DNA of 17,934 nt from Candidatus Eiseniibacteriota bacterium (GTDB lineage Bacteria > Joyebacterota > Joyebacteria > Joyebacterales > Joyebacteraceae): the NCBI GenBank assembly GCA_030639555.1, contig DAOWCM010000013.1, positions 1 through 17,934 of the forward strand, given 5' to 3'. A program made the position numbers and the translations under genes. Shown here one piece after another: positions 7,372-14,479 of this stretch. Numbering within the stretch: position 1 is the first letter of the stretch; each line of letters opens with the position of its first letter. Under the pieces are notes generated by a model, which was given only the letters and a program-made list of their open reading frames with translations, was not told the DNA's origin and did not search any database.

Positions 7372-8304
7372 ATGCGAGTAGCACGGACACCCACGGAGCT
7401 TGCGGCCGACAGGGCCGACCAGCTGACGTTCACTCTCGGGAACTTCGACGGTCTGCATCTGGGGCACCAGGCGGTCATTGCTGAACTCGTGGGCAGCACA
7501 CGCGCCCGTGGCGGGACGTCCGTGGCGGTGACGTTCGATCCCCATCCTCTGTCGGTCGTCCAGCCGGACCGCGCGCCGCGGCTCCTGACTCCGCTGACCG
7601 AGAAGCTCGATGCAATGGCCGACATGGGCATCGACGTGGCGCTGGTGATCGATTTCACGCCCGAACTGGCCTCGGAGGAGGCCGCGACGTTCCTGTCGTG
7701 GCTCGGTGTCGTCCGGGGATCGCATCTGGTCCTGGGTTATGATTTCCACATGGGCCGCGGGCGCGCATGCGACCTGTCCGCACTGTCGGCGATGGGTGCG
7801 GAACTGGGTTACGGCCTCGATGTCGTTCCGCCGGTCGAGCACGAGGGCCTGCCGATATCGAGCACGAGGATCCGTGAGAGCGTGAAGCGCGGGGACGTTC
7901 AGGACGCCGCCGCCATGCTGGGCCGTCCATACTCGGTGAGCGGCGTGGTGGTCGAGGGGAGCGGTGTAGGCCGGGGGCTTGGCAGCCCGACCGCCAACCT
8001 GCTGCTTCCGGCCGAGAAGCTGCTTCCGGGCGACGGGGTCTACTTCGTGACCGTCGAGAGCCTCGGGGGGCGCCCGGGGGTCATGTACGTCGGCACCAGG
8101 CCGACTCTGGATGCCGGAGCGCGCGTCGCCGAGGTGCACGTGCTGGATCTTGAGGGAGACCTCTACGGGCAGGAGCTGCGCGTCGGGCTGCGCAGGCGCC
8201 TGAGAGGCGACTCGCGGTTCGGGAACCTGAAAGAGCTTAAGCAGAGCATCAAAGAGGATCTGGAGCGCGCCAGAGAGGTGGCGGAGGGCGGCGGGGGTGT
8301 GTGA
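7372..8304 (+). CDS. ribF: Bifunctional riboflavin kinase / FAD synthetase RibF
   Basis: RibF phosphorylates riboflavin to FMN and adenylylates FMN to FAD. The 310 residues match the two-domain form. The N-terminal FMN adenylyltransferase (about 18-185) carries LGNFDGLHLGHQ (22-33), VTFDPHPL, GYDFHMGRGR and ISSTRIRES (about 162-170). The C-terminal flavokinase (about 186-300) carries GRGLGSPTANL (200-210), DGVYFV, VGTRPT and the strand EVHVLDLEGDLYGQ. ATG 7372 is the start; the upstream purine-rich GAGAGGAAAC is rather far, so the initiation signal is moderate. The gene is last in the nusA cluster before the new rpsO promoter. Confidence 0.95.
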   Translation: MRVARTPTELAADRADQLTFTLGNFDGLHLGHQAVIAELVGSTRARGGTSVAVTFDPHPLSVVQPDRAPRLLTPLTEKLDAMADMGIDVALVIDFTPELASEEAATFLSWLGVVRGSHLVLGYDFHMGRGRACDLSALSAMGAELGYGLDVVPPVEHEGLPISSTRIRESVKRGDVQDAAAMLGRPYSVSGVVVEGSGVGRGLGSPTANLLLPAEKLLPGDGVYFVTVESLGGRPGVMYVGTRPTLDAGARVAEVHVLDLEGDLYGQELRVGLRRRLRGDSRFGNLKELKQSIKEDLERAREVAEGGGGV

Positions 8305-8310
8305 CGGAGC

Positions 8311-8338
8311 GTCAAGGCGGGCGGTTTTCCCGTTTGAC
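8311..8338 (+). other. Hairpin after ribF overlapping the rpsO -35 box
   Basis: GTCAA (8311-8315) pairs with TTGAC (8334-8338). After a G-T pair and one bulged G, CGGG (8318-8321) pairs with CCCG (8329-8332), with a seven-base loop. No T-tract follows, so it is a poor classical terminator for ribF. Its 3' arm coincides with the TTGACA box. Confidence 0.5.
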
Positions 8339-8362
8339 ACCCCATGGGTCTTGTGCTAGGTT
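8334..8362 (+). promoter_or_regulatory. Sigma70-type promoter for rpsO
   Basis: A perfect TTGACA (8334-8339) is followed after 17 bases by TAGGTT (8357-8362), preceded by an extended TG (TGC at 8354-8356). The expected transcript start is near 8369, about 44 bases before the rpsO start codon. The inverted repeat TGGGTC (8345-8350) / GACCCA (8363-8368) flanks the -10 box. Confidence 0.75.
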
Positions 8363-8378
8363 GACCCAAGTATTGCTA

Positions 8379-8408
8379 GTTTCCGGTGCGTCGACACATG
8401 GAGGAAGC
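8379..8408 (+). promoter_or_regulatory. Possible rpsO leader hairpin covering the ribosome binding site
   Basis: GTTTCC (8379-8384) can pair with GGAAGC (8403-8408), which includes part of the Shine-Dalgarno GGAGGAA (8400-8406). GTG/CAC (8386-8388 / 8395-8397) forms an inner stem. S15 is known to repress its own mRNA in several bacteria through varied leader structures. That this hairpin is such a site is inference. Confidence 0.35.
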
Positions 8409-8413
8409 AGAAA

Positions 8414-8683
8414 TTGTCGTTGAGCAAGGAGAAGAAGAGGGAGATCGTCCAGCGCTTCGAGACCCACACCGGTGATACTGGGTCCGCCGAGGTGCAGATC
8501 GCGCTTCTGACGGAGAGGATCGAAACCCTCTCACAGCACTTCGAGAAACACAAGAAGGACAACCACTCACGGCTCGGACTCCTGAAGATGGTGGGGAAGA
8601 GGCGCCGCCTCCTGAACTACCTCAAGGACCAGAAGTCCGACAGCTACAAGCTGGTGATCAAGGAATTGGGGTTGCGCAGGTAA
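8414..8683 (+). CDS. rpsO: Small ribosomal subunit protein S15 (uS15)
   Basis: S15 binds the 16S rRNA central domain and is a primary assembly protein of the 30S platform. The 89 residues are standard length. Family landmarks are MSLSKEKKREIVQRF, HTGDTGSAEVQIALLTERI, HFEKHKKDNHSRLGLLKMV and KRRRLLNYL. The start is TTG 8414, with GGAGG at 8400-8404 and nine bases between, giving the canonical MSLxKE N-terminus. A second in-frame TTG follows two codons later. The gene has its own promoter and a downstream hairpin, then pnp, the widespread rpsO-pnp pair. Confidence 0.98.
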   Translation: MSLSKEKKREIVQRFETHTGDTGSAEVQIALLTERIETLSQHFEKHKKDNHSRLGLLKMVGKRRRLLNYLKDQKSDSYKLVIKELGLRR

Positions 8684-8717
8684 TTGGTACCTGCAGACTG
8701 CGCGCCACCCATTCGCT

Positions 8718-8752
8718 GGCCCTCCCGCGAGCTTACGGGAGGGTCTTGCTCT
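8718..8752 (+). terminator. Intrinsic terminator or attenuator between rpsO and pnp
   Basis: CCCTCCCG (8720-8727) and CGGGAGGG (8736-8743) form an 8-bp GC-rich stem, extendable by two weak pairs, with an 8-base loop. TCTTGCTCT follows, a T-rich but imperfect tract. The stem ends about 39 bases before the pnp start. Partial termination, with read-through into pnp, is likely because I see no clear pnp promoter. Confidence 0.7.
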
Positions 8753-8781
8753 AGATACTCAGGCGCGCTTGGAGGTAAGAG

Positions 8782-10959
8782 ATGCACAAGGTAGAGATAG
8801 AGTGGGCAGGGAGGACACTGTCCATCGAGACTGGCAGGCTCGCAAGGCAGGCCGGTGGCGCCATGTTGGTTCGGTACGGCGACACGGTCGTTCTCGCCAC
8901 GGCCACCATCTCGAAACACGAAATCCCGCGGGACTTCCTTCCTCTCTTCTGTGAGTACAGGGAGAAGTTCTACGCCGCTGGCAAGATACCGGGCGGTTTC
9001 TTCAAGCGTGAGGGGAGACCTCAGACCAAGGAAGTGCTGAGCTCCAGACTCATCGACCGACCGATCCGTCCGCTCTTGCCGTCGCACATGAGAAACGAGA
9101 TCCAGCTCTACGTGAACGTCCTCTCTGCCGATGGCGAGAACGACCCCGACATCCTGGCTCTCGTCGGCGCCAGCGCGGCGCTGTCTATCTCGACGGCTCC
9201 GTTCGACGGGCCGACCGCCGCGGTGCGTATCGGGCTTGTGGAGGGCGAGTATGTCGTCAACCCGACGTTCGAAGCCCTGGAGGAGAGTCGCCTGAATCTC
9301 GTCATCGCCGGCACAGATGAAGCCGTCGTGATGGTCGAGGGATCGGCGCTCGAGATATCCGACGCCGAGATGCAGGGGGCGCTGGAGATCGGTCACAGCG
9401 AGATCCGGAAGGTTATCGCCCTTCAGCATGAGCTCCTGTCGAAGCTGGAGATCAAGAAGATAGAGGTCCCGTCGCCTGAGCTGCCGGATGGGCTCGCGGA
9501 CCGGGTCCGGAACGACTACGGCGCTCGTGTGGTCGAGGCGGTCCACATCCAGGAGAGGTCGCCCAGGCGCGAGGCCCTCGACGCGGTCAAGGAAGAGGCT
9601 CGGGCCGCGCTCGCCGAGGAGCACCCCGAGCAGGAAAGGGCCATCGGCGACATCATCCACGACCTGGAGAAGGTCGAGATCCGCAGGATGATCCTCGATG
9701 AGGGCAAGCGTGTGGACGGCCGCGCCACGGACGAGGTCAGGGGAATCGTCTGTGAGACGTCGGTTCTGCCTCGGACTCACGGGTCCGCCGTTTTCACTCG
9801 GGGCGAGACGCAGGCGCTCGCGGTGATGACGCTGGGTTCCACTCGGGACGAGCAGAAGATCGACGCGCTCGAGGGCGAGTCCTGGCGGAGCTTCATGCTC
9901 CATTACAACTTCCCTTCGTTCTCAGTAGGTGAGGTCAGGCCCATCAGGGGACCGGGTCGGAGAGAGATAGGGCACGGCAATCTGGCGGAGCGGGCGCTCA
10001 TGCCTGTCATCCCGCTGGATGAGGCCTTCCCCTACACCATCCGGCTCGTGTCCGATATCCTCGAGTCTAACGGCTCGTCGAGCATGGCCACGGTCTGTGC
10101 CGGTTCACTGGCGCTGATGGACGCCGGCGCGCCCACCAAGGCGGCCGTTGCGGGCGTCGCGATGGGGCTCGTCAAGGAAGGCGACCGTTACGCGGTGCTG
10201 ACGGACATCCTCGGGCTCGAGGACCATCTCGGCGACATGGACTTCAAGGTCGCTGGCACGCGCGAGGGCATCACGGCCTTCCAGCTCGATTCGAAGATCG
10301 GCGCTATTCCGACGAACCTGCTCACCGAGGCCCTGGCGAAGGCTCACACCGCCCGAGTCCACATCCTGGATATCATGGACGGTGAGTTGTCCGCGCCGCG
10401 GCCGCAGCTGTCCGACTACGCGCCACGGATCGTCATGGTGACGGTCCCGCCCGAGAAGATCGGCGAGATCATCGGTCCAGGCGGCAGGGTCATCAGGAAG
10501 ATGCAGGAAGAGACTGAGACCAAGATCGACATCAACGACGAGGGCATCGTCAAGATCTCCGGCGACTCCGCTGACGGCGTCCAGGCCGCGCGCGAGACCA
10601 TCGAGCTCATGATGAAGGAGCCGAAGGTCGGTGAGGAGTACGAGGGGCCGGTCAAGAGCATCACTGACTTCGGCGCTTTCATCGAGATACTCCCGAATCG
10701 CGACGGTCTCTGCCACATATCCGAACTGGAGTACCACCGGGTCAACTCGGTTGAGGACGTGGTGAAGATGGGGGAGATGGTCAAGGTCAAGGTCATCGGC
10801 GTTGAGGACCACGGCAAGGTGAGGCTCTCGCGGAAGGCGCTCATGCCGAAGCCGGAAGGCTACGTGGAGCCGCCGAAGCGCGACAGGCCTCGTGAACGCA
10901 GCGGTGCACGGTCGGGCGGGAGATCGTCAGGCGGCCGCGGCGGCCGCGGCAGGCGTTAG
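8782..10959 (+). CDS. pnp: Polyribonucleotide nucleotidyltransferase (PNPase)
   Basis: PNPase degrades RNA 3' to 5' by phosphorolysis and is a core enzyme of mRNA turnover. The 725 residues follow the family plan: RNase PH domain 1 (about 8-140, AAGKIPGGFFKREGRP and LIDRPIRPLLP), a helical linker domain, the catalytic RNase PH domain 2 (about 315-545), KH (about 551-612, IGEIIGPGGRVIRKM) and S1 (about 617-690, ITDFGAFIEILPNRDGLCHI). The phosphate-site serines are in GSSSM (431-435), and the catalytic Asp region DILGLEDHLGDMDFKVAG is intact. ATG 8782 has GGAGG at 8771-8775 with six bases between. The C-terminus is an Arg/Gly/Ser-rich tail ending GRGGRGRR. It follows rpsO, as is usual. Confidence 0.98.
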   Translation: MHKVEIEWAGRTLSIETGRLARQAGGAMLVRYGDTVVLATATISKHEIPRDFLPLFCEYREKFYAAGKIPGGFFKREGRPQTKEVLSSRLIDRPIRPLLPSHMRNEIQLYVNVLSADGENDPDILALVGASAALSISTAPFDGPTAAVRIGLVEGEYVVNPTFEALEESRLNLVIAGTDEAVVMVEGSALEISDAEMQGALEIGHSEIRKVIALQHELLSKLEIKKIEVPSPELPDGLADRVRNDYGARVVEAVHIQERSPRREALDAVKEEARAALAEEHPEQERAIGDIIHDLEKVEIRRMILDEGKRVDGRATDEVRGIVCETSVLPRTHGSAVFTRGETQALAVMTLGSTRDEQKIDALEGESWRSFMLHYNFPSFSVGEVRPIRGPGRREIGHGNLAERALMPVIPLDEAFPYTIRLVSDILESNGSSSMATVCAGSLALMDAGAPTKAAVAGVAMGLVKEGDRYAVLTDILGLEDHLGDMDFKVAGTREGITAFQLDSKIGAIPTNLLTEALAKAHTARVHILDIMDGELSAPRPQLSDYAPRIVMVTVPPEKIGEIIGPGGRVIRKMQEETETKIDINDEGIVKISGDSADGVQAARETIELMMKEPKVGEEYEGPVKSITDFGAFIEILPNRDGLCHISELEYHRVNSVEDVVKMGEMVKVKVIGVEDHGKVRLSRKALMPKPEGYVEPPKRDRPRERSGARSGGRSSGGRGGRGRR

Positions 10960-10987
10960 ACCGACCGGGACGGACGGATGGCGAGCT

Positions 10988-11013
10988 GACGGCGGCCGGG
11001 AACGGTCGCCGTC
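10988..11013 (+). other. Hairpin between pnp and dut
   Basis: GACGGCG (10988-10994) and CGCCGTC (11007-11013) form a 7-bp perfect stem with a 12-base loop, in the 109-base gap after pnp. No T-tract follows, so it is not a clear terminator. It could protect or process the mRNA, or be incidental in GC-rich sequence. Confidence 0.35.
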
Positions 11014-11068
11014 GGAGCCGCCGCCCTGGCAGGACGTTCCGGCCAGGACCGAATCGGAGCGCGCGGCG

Positions 11069-11536
11069 ATGGACAGGATCGAGGTCGAGATAGTGCGGCT
11101 TCCGGGCTCGGAGGGGCTGCCGCTGCCACGCCGCATGAGTGGCGGGGCGGCGGGTCTGGACCTGCCCGCGGCGGTCCCTGCGGCTGTTACCATCGCGCCC
11201 GGGGCCTTTGAGCTCATCCCGACCGGGTTCGCCATCGCGGTTCCGGACGGGTACGAGGCTCAGGTGCGTTCGCGGAGCGGCATGGCCCTCAAGCACGGTG
11301 TCTTCGTGCTCAACAGTCCCGGGACGATCGACTCGGACTACCGGGGCGAAGTGAGTGTGATCCTCGCCAACTTCGGCCGTGAGCCATTCACGATCGCGCG
11401 GGGAGACAGAGTCGCTCAGCTGGTCGTTGCGCGCGTGTCGACGGTCTCGTGGGTGGAGGGCGACGCTCTGGTCTCCACCGGGCGGGATTCGGGTGGATTC
11501 GGCCACACGGGCGGCCATGGTGGCGCCGGTTCCTGA
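11069..11536 (+). CDS. dut: Deoxyuridine 5'-triphosphate nucleotidohydrolase (dUTPase)
   Basis: dUTPase hydrolyses dUTP to dUMP and pyrophosphate, keeping uracil out of DNA and supplying dUMP for thymidylate synthesis. It is a trimer in this family. All five motifs are visible in the 155 residues: AGLDLPA (28-34), RSRSGMALKHG (67-77), GTIDSDYRGEV (85-95) with the catalytic Asp88, GDRVAQLVV (112-120) and the C-terminal GRDSGGFGHTG (138-148), where His replaces the more usual Ser before Thr-Gly. The start is ATG 11069, with GGAG at 11056-11059. The frame stays open upstream into pnp, but that part is low-complexity and not family-like. The ubiA-family gene starts 14 bases after the stop, so the two are likely co-transcribed. 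Confidence 0.95.
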   Translation: MDRIEVEIVRLPGSEGLPLPRRMSGGAAGLDLPAAVPAAVTIAPGAFELIPTGFAIAVPDGYEAQVRSRSGMALKHGVFVLNSPGTIDSDYRGEVSVILANFGREPFTIARGDRVAQLVVARVSTVSWVEGDALVSTGRDSGGFGHTGGHGGAGS

Positions 11537-11550
11537 GGGGGAGAGGGCGA

Positions 11551-12510
11551 ATGGCTGGTTCCGAGGGCCTCAAGCGCTCGGTACTCCGTGTTCTGGACTT
11601 CATCTTCATTCTGAGACCCACGGTCGTAGTCGTCATGTGGGTCTTTTTCTTTGGAAGCGCAGCGCTTGCAGGGAGGGCTAGCGGCGCCTCGCTGCCGCTG
11701 TTCTTCCCATCCCGAGACCTGCTGCTGGGATTCGGCGCCATGACTGCCGTTCTCGGCGGTGGGTGCCTCCTCAACCAGATCTCCGACGTCGAGACCGACC
11801 GGGTCAATGAGAAGCTCTTCTTCCTGCCGCGCGGCATCATCTCGATGCGTGCGGCGTGGGTCGAGCTGGCGGTCGTGTGGGTCGTGGCGGCCGCACTGGC
11901 TGCTCCTCTCTCCCCGGGTTTCAGGGTCGTGCTGGCGGCGTCGCTCCTCCTGAACGTCACCTACTCGGCTCGACCGGTCCGGGCCAAGTCGCACTGTCCG
12001 TGGGACATGGTGTGGAACGGCCTCGGATTCGGCTTCGCGTCCGCCGCGGCCGGATGGGCCTCCGTCGCACCGCTCAGCTCCGCCATCATCCCGCTCGGCC
12101 TGACCTACGCCCTGGCGGTCGCCGGCGTGACCGCGTCGACGACGGTGCTCGACGTGGAGGGAGACCGGGCCGAGGGGCTGAGGACCACCGCGGCTGTTCT
12201 CGGCGCGTCGGGCGCCAGCGCACTGACTCTCGTGCTCGTGGCAGCTGCCGGGATCGCCGGGGCGCTGTTGCGCGATCCGGTCGGGTTCTTCGGACCGTTG
12301 CTGTCTCTTCCGATGCTCGTGCGTGCGCACGTGACGCGCGACAGAGCGCACAGGATCGCGGCCAATCAGTTCGCGGTGGGCGCGTTCGTCATCGTCACGT
12401 CGATTCGCGCCCCGTATCTGCTTCTCCTGCTTGCTCTGGTCTACTTCGGGTCCCGTGGCTACTACAGGGTCCGCTTCGGTTTCTCCTACCCGGGCGCGGG
12501 AACCCCCTAG
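11551..12510 (+). CDS. UbiA-family prenyltransferase (integral membrane)
   Basis: UbiA-family enzymes join a prenyl chain to an aromatic or other acceptor in the membrane, using Mg2+ bound by two Asp-rich motifs. Here motif 1 is N75-QIS-D79-VET-D83 and motif 2 is D201-VEG-D205 followed by RAEGLRTTAAVLG, both canonical in spacing. The first motif has Gln where many members have Asp. YSARPVRAK in the middle is also typical. The 319 residues contain about eight or nine hydrophobic helices. ATG 11551 follows a purine-rich GGGGGAGAGGG; the longer open frame upstream overlaps dut and is rejected. No quinone, heme or lipid gene is nearby, so the acceptor cannot be assigned. Menaquinone, tocopherol-like and archaeal-type lipid roles are all possible. 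Confidence 0.88.
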   Translation: MAGSEGLKRSVLRVLDFIFILRPTVVVVMWVFFFGSAALAGRASGASLPLFFPSRDLLLGFGAMTAVLGGGCLLNQISDVETDRVNEKLFFLPRGIISMRAAWVELAVVWVVAAALAAPLSPGFRVVLAASLLLNVTYSARPVRAKSHCPWDMVWNGLGFGFASAAAGWASVAPLSSAIIPLGLTYALAVAGVTASTTVLDVEGDRAEGLRTTAAVLGASGASALTLVLVAAAGIAGALLRDPVGFFGPLLSLPMLVRAHVTRDRAHRIAANQFAVGAFVIVTSIRAPYLLLLLALVYFGSRGYYRVRFGFSYPGAGTP

Positions 12511-12540
12511 TGCCCTCATGATCGCGCTCCCGGGCTTTTC
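12489..12540 (+). terminator. Possible terminator at the 3' end of the ubiA-family gene
   Basis: CCCGGGCGC (12489-12497) can pair with GCG-CT-CCCGGG (12524-12534, CT bulged), and C-TTTT follows at 12536-12539. The loop is long and the T-tract short, and the 5' arm lies in the coding end. Weak, but it fits the need to end this unit before the next promoter. Confidence 0.35.
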
Positions 12541-12542
12541 CA

Positions 12543-12572
12543 TTGACATCCGTTAAGCACGCTCCCTATTCT
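12543..12572 (+). promoter_or_regulatory. Sigma70-type promoter for the ktrB-ktrA pair
   Basis: A perfect TTGACA (12543-12548) is followed after 18 bases by TATTCT (12567-12572). The start codon lies 37 bases beyond the -10 box. The -10 box is flanked by the inverted repeat CTCCC (12562-12566) / GGGAG (12574-12578), a possible operator. Confidence 0.65.
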
Positions 12573-12609
12573 CGGGAGGCTTCACAGAGGTCTTCCGGGA
12601 GGATCAGAC

Positions 12610-14370
12610 GTGCCTGAAACCGTCCGCGACAGAAGTCTCAAGTGGTTGTCCCGCGTCATGTTCCTTGTCGCGGGAGTCGCCGCCTTCTCGCTCGTTGCGC
12701 AGTACGGGTTCTACCTGAGCGAGCGGGAGCGGCGCGTCTTGAGCATGGTGGATCTCGCTATCGTCGGGGTCTTCATGCTGGACGCTGTCGTGCGGTTCGC
12801 CATGTCGCGAAGGAAGGTCCTGTATCTCAAGGCGCGCTGGCCGGCAGTGGGCATCGTGGTGCTCATAATCGCCCAGCTCTTCCTCGTGTCTGTTCTCCAG
12901 GGGCGCGGAGGCCTGCCGGTCAACATGACCTCACCGGGCGTCTTCTCACTGGCGAAGGGCTACATCATCGTGCTTCAGGTCTACCTGGTGGTCCTGATCC
13001 TGGGTGAGGCCGTGCGAGCCAACAGGAGCGTCGCGTCGACCAAGATCGCACCGGCGCGAACGGTGATCGCATCGTTTCTGCTCATTATCGTGGTCGGTGC
13101 CCTGCTGCTGGCGACGCCCCGAGCGACAGTTGGGGGACACATGACCCCGATAGACTCGCTGTTCACCGCCACGTCCGCCGTGTGCGTCACGGGCCTCATC
13201 GTCGTCGATACGGGCAGCCACTTCACCAGGTTCGGTCACGCGATCATTCTCACGCTCATCCAGATAGGGGGCCTGGGACTCATCACGTTCGTGACCTTCT
13301 TCGCGACCGTCCTCAGGGGAGGACTGGGCGTTCGCGAGAGCCTTGTGCTGCGGGGCATGATGACGTTCGAGACCATCGGCCGGATAGGACGAACCCTCAG
13401 GTACGTCATTGGCATCACGTTCCTCATGGAGGTCGCGGGCGCGGTGCTCCTCTACCTGGCGACCAGGTGTGACTTCGGGACGACGGCCCAGGCCGTGAGG
13501 GCATCCGTCTTCCACTCGGTGTCCGCGTTCTGCAACGCCGGGTTCTCTCTGCACGCGACCAGCTTCCAGCGCTACGTGTCGAACGTCCCGGTCAACCTGG
13601 TGATGACGACGCTCATCATCGTGGGAGGCCTCGGGTTCCCCGTGCTCATGAGCGTCGTCCGCAAGTACCCTCTGACCGGGCGGGGGGCGGGTGCAGGGAG
13701 GCGCTGGCCCCTGCACGTGCGGCTGGTGGTGGCGATGACCCTGGCATTGCTCGTTCTGGGGACGTTTTCCTTTCTCGCTTTCGAGTGGAACGGCACGCTG
13801 GCAGACAAGTCGTTCGGAGCGAAGCTCCTGGCGTCCTACTTCGGCTCGGTCACGGCCCGAACGGCGGGATTCAACACTGTGCGAACGGCGTCACTGGCCC
13901 TGCCCACGCTCTTCCTGCTGGCGTCGCTCATGTTCATCGGCGGCTCTCCCGGCGGGACGGCCGGGGGGGTGAAGACCGTCACCGTAGGTCTGGTGCTCGC
14001 GTCGATCCGGTCGATGTTTCGCGGGACGGACAGGGTGGAGTTCTTCAGACGCCGGGTGCCGGACTGGCTGGTCAGGGAGGCGCTCGTCGTCGTCTCGATG
14101 GGAATACTCGTTGTCGTGGGAGGCACGCTCGTGCTCCTTGTGGTCGAGGATTTGACTTTGAGCGAGGTGCTCTTTGAGGTAGTCTCGGCCTTCGGAACCG
14201 TTGGGCTCTCTACCGGGATCACGTCGTCGCTCTCGGTCGCGGGCAAGCTGTCTCTCCTCTTCATCATGCTCGCCGGCCGCGTGGGTCCGCTCACGCTGGC
14301 GCTCGCGCTGGCCCAGCGTCGTGACAAGCCGCTTTACGACTACGCGGAGGAGCGGGTCATCATCGGGTAG
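12610..14370 (+). CDS. ktrB: TrkH/KtrB-family potassium uptake channel subunit with extra N-terminal domain
   Basis: This is the membrane pore of a K+ uptake system, which works with an RCK regulator such as the next gene. The core has four pore-loop repeats with selectivity-filter glycines: SAVCVTGL (189-196), SAFCNAGFS, TARTAGFN and SAFGTVGLS. IGGLGLITFVTFF and IGGSPGGTAGGVKT are also typical. The filter sequences and the 224-residue partner look more Ktr-like than Trk-like. At 586 residues it is about 100-140 longer than most relatives. Residues 1-140 add roughly four helices (about 13-34, 46-65, 78-96 and 117-135) before the core. GTG 12610 is the start, with GGGAGG (12597-12602) upstream, and the gene has its own promoter. 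Ion selectivity (K+ or K+/Na+) is inferred from family. Confidence 0.93.
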   Translation: MPETVRDRSLKWLSRVMFLVAGVAAFSLVAQYGFYLSERERRVLSMVDLAIVGVFMLDAVVRFAMSRRKVLYLKARWPAVGIVVLIIAQLFLVSVLQGRGGLPVNMTSPGVFSLAKGYIIVLQVYLVVLILGEAVRANRSVASTKIAPARTVIASFLLIIVVGALLLATPRATVGGHMTPIDSLFTATSAVCVTGLIVVDTGSHFTRFGHAIILTLIQIGGLGLITFVTFFATVLRGGLGVRESLVLRGMMTFETIGRIGRTLRYVIGITFLMEVAGAVLLYLATRCDFGTTAQAVRASVFHSVSAFCNAGFSLHATSFQRYVSNVPVNLVMTTLIIVGGLGFPVLMSVVRKYPLTGRGAGAGRRWPLHVRLVVAMTLALLVLGTFSFLAFEWNGTLADKSFGAKLLASYFGSVTARTAGFNTVRTASLALPTLFLLASLMFIGGSPGGTAGGVKTVTVGLVLASIRSMFRGTDRVEFFRRRVPDWLVREALVVVSMGILVVVGGTLVLLVVEDLTLSEVLFEVVSAFGTVGLSTGITSSLSVAGKLSLLFIMLAGRVGPLTLALALAQRRDKPLYDYAEERVIIG

Positions 14371-14406
14371 CGGCCGAGGAGCCACGGGTAGCGGGCGGGG
14401 AGCCAC
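14365..14406 (+). repeat. Two tandem 21-bp repeats across the ktrB stop codon
   Basis: GGGTAGCGGCCGAGGAGCCAC (14365-14385) is followed directly by a copy at 14386-14406 that differs at two positions. The first copy contains the ktrB TAG stop. GC-rich sequence with partial similarity continues to about 14430. The repeat lies in the 109-base gap before ktrA. Confidence 0.8.
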
Positions 14407-14479
14407 GGGGGCGGCAGCGGAACGGGGCGGGTATCGGAGCAAGTTCGCGAGCCGATCGAAGCAGATGTCGGAGGTTCGA

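Noticed and set aside
8644..9903. Minus-strand open frame (419 codons) opposite pnp
   Set aside because: No domain or initiation signal; pnp on the plus strand is full length and canonical.
10892..11068. N-terminal extension of dut starting inside pnp
   Set aside because: The extra residues are low-complexity Ala/Gly/Arg/Pro and not part of the dUTPase fold; ATG 11069 gives normal length.
11449..11550. N-terminal extension of the UbiA-family protein starting inside dut
   Set aside because: Arg/Gly-rich antiframe sequence; ATG 11551 follows a good purine-rich ribosome binding site.
14201..14479. N-terminal extension of KtrA starting inside ktrB
   Set aside because: Ser/Arg-rich antiframe sequence; the Rossmann domain begins at once after ATG 14480.
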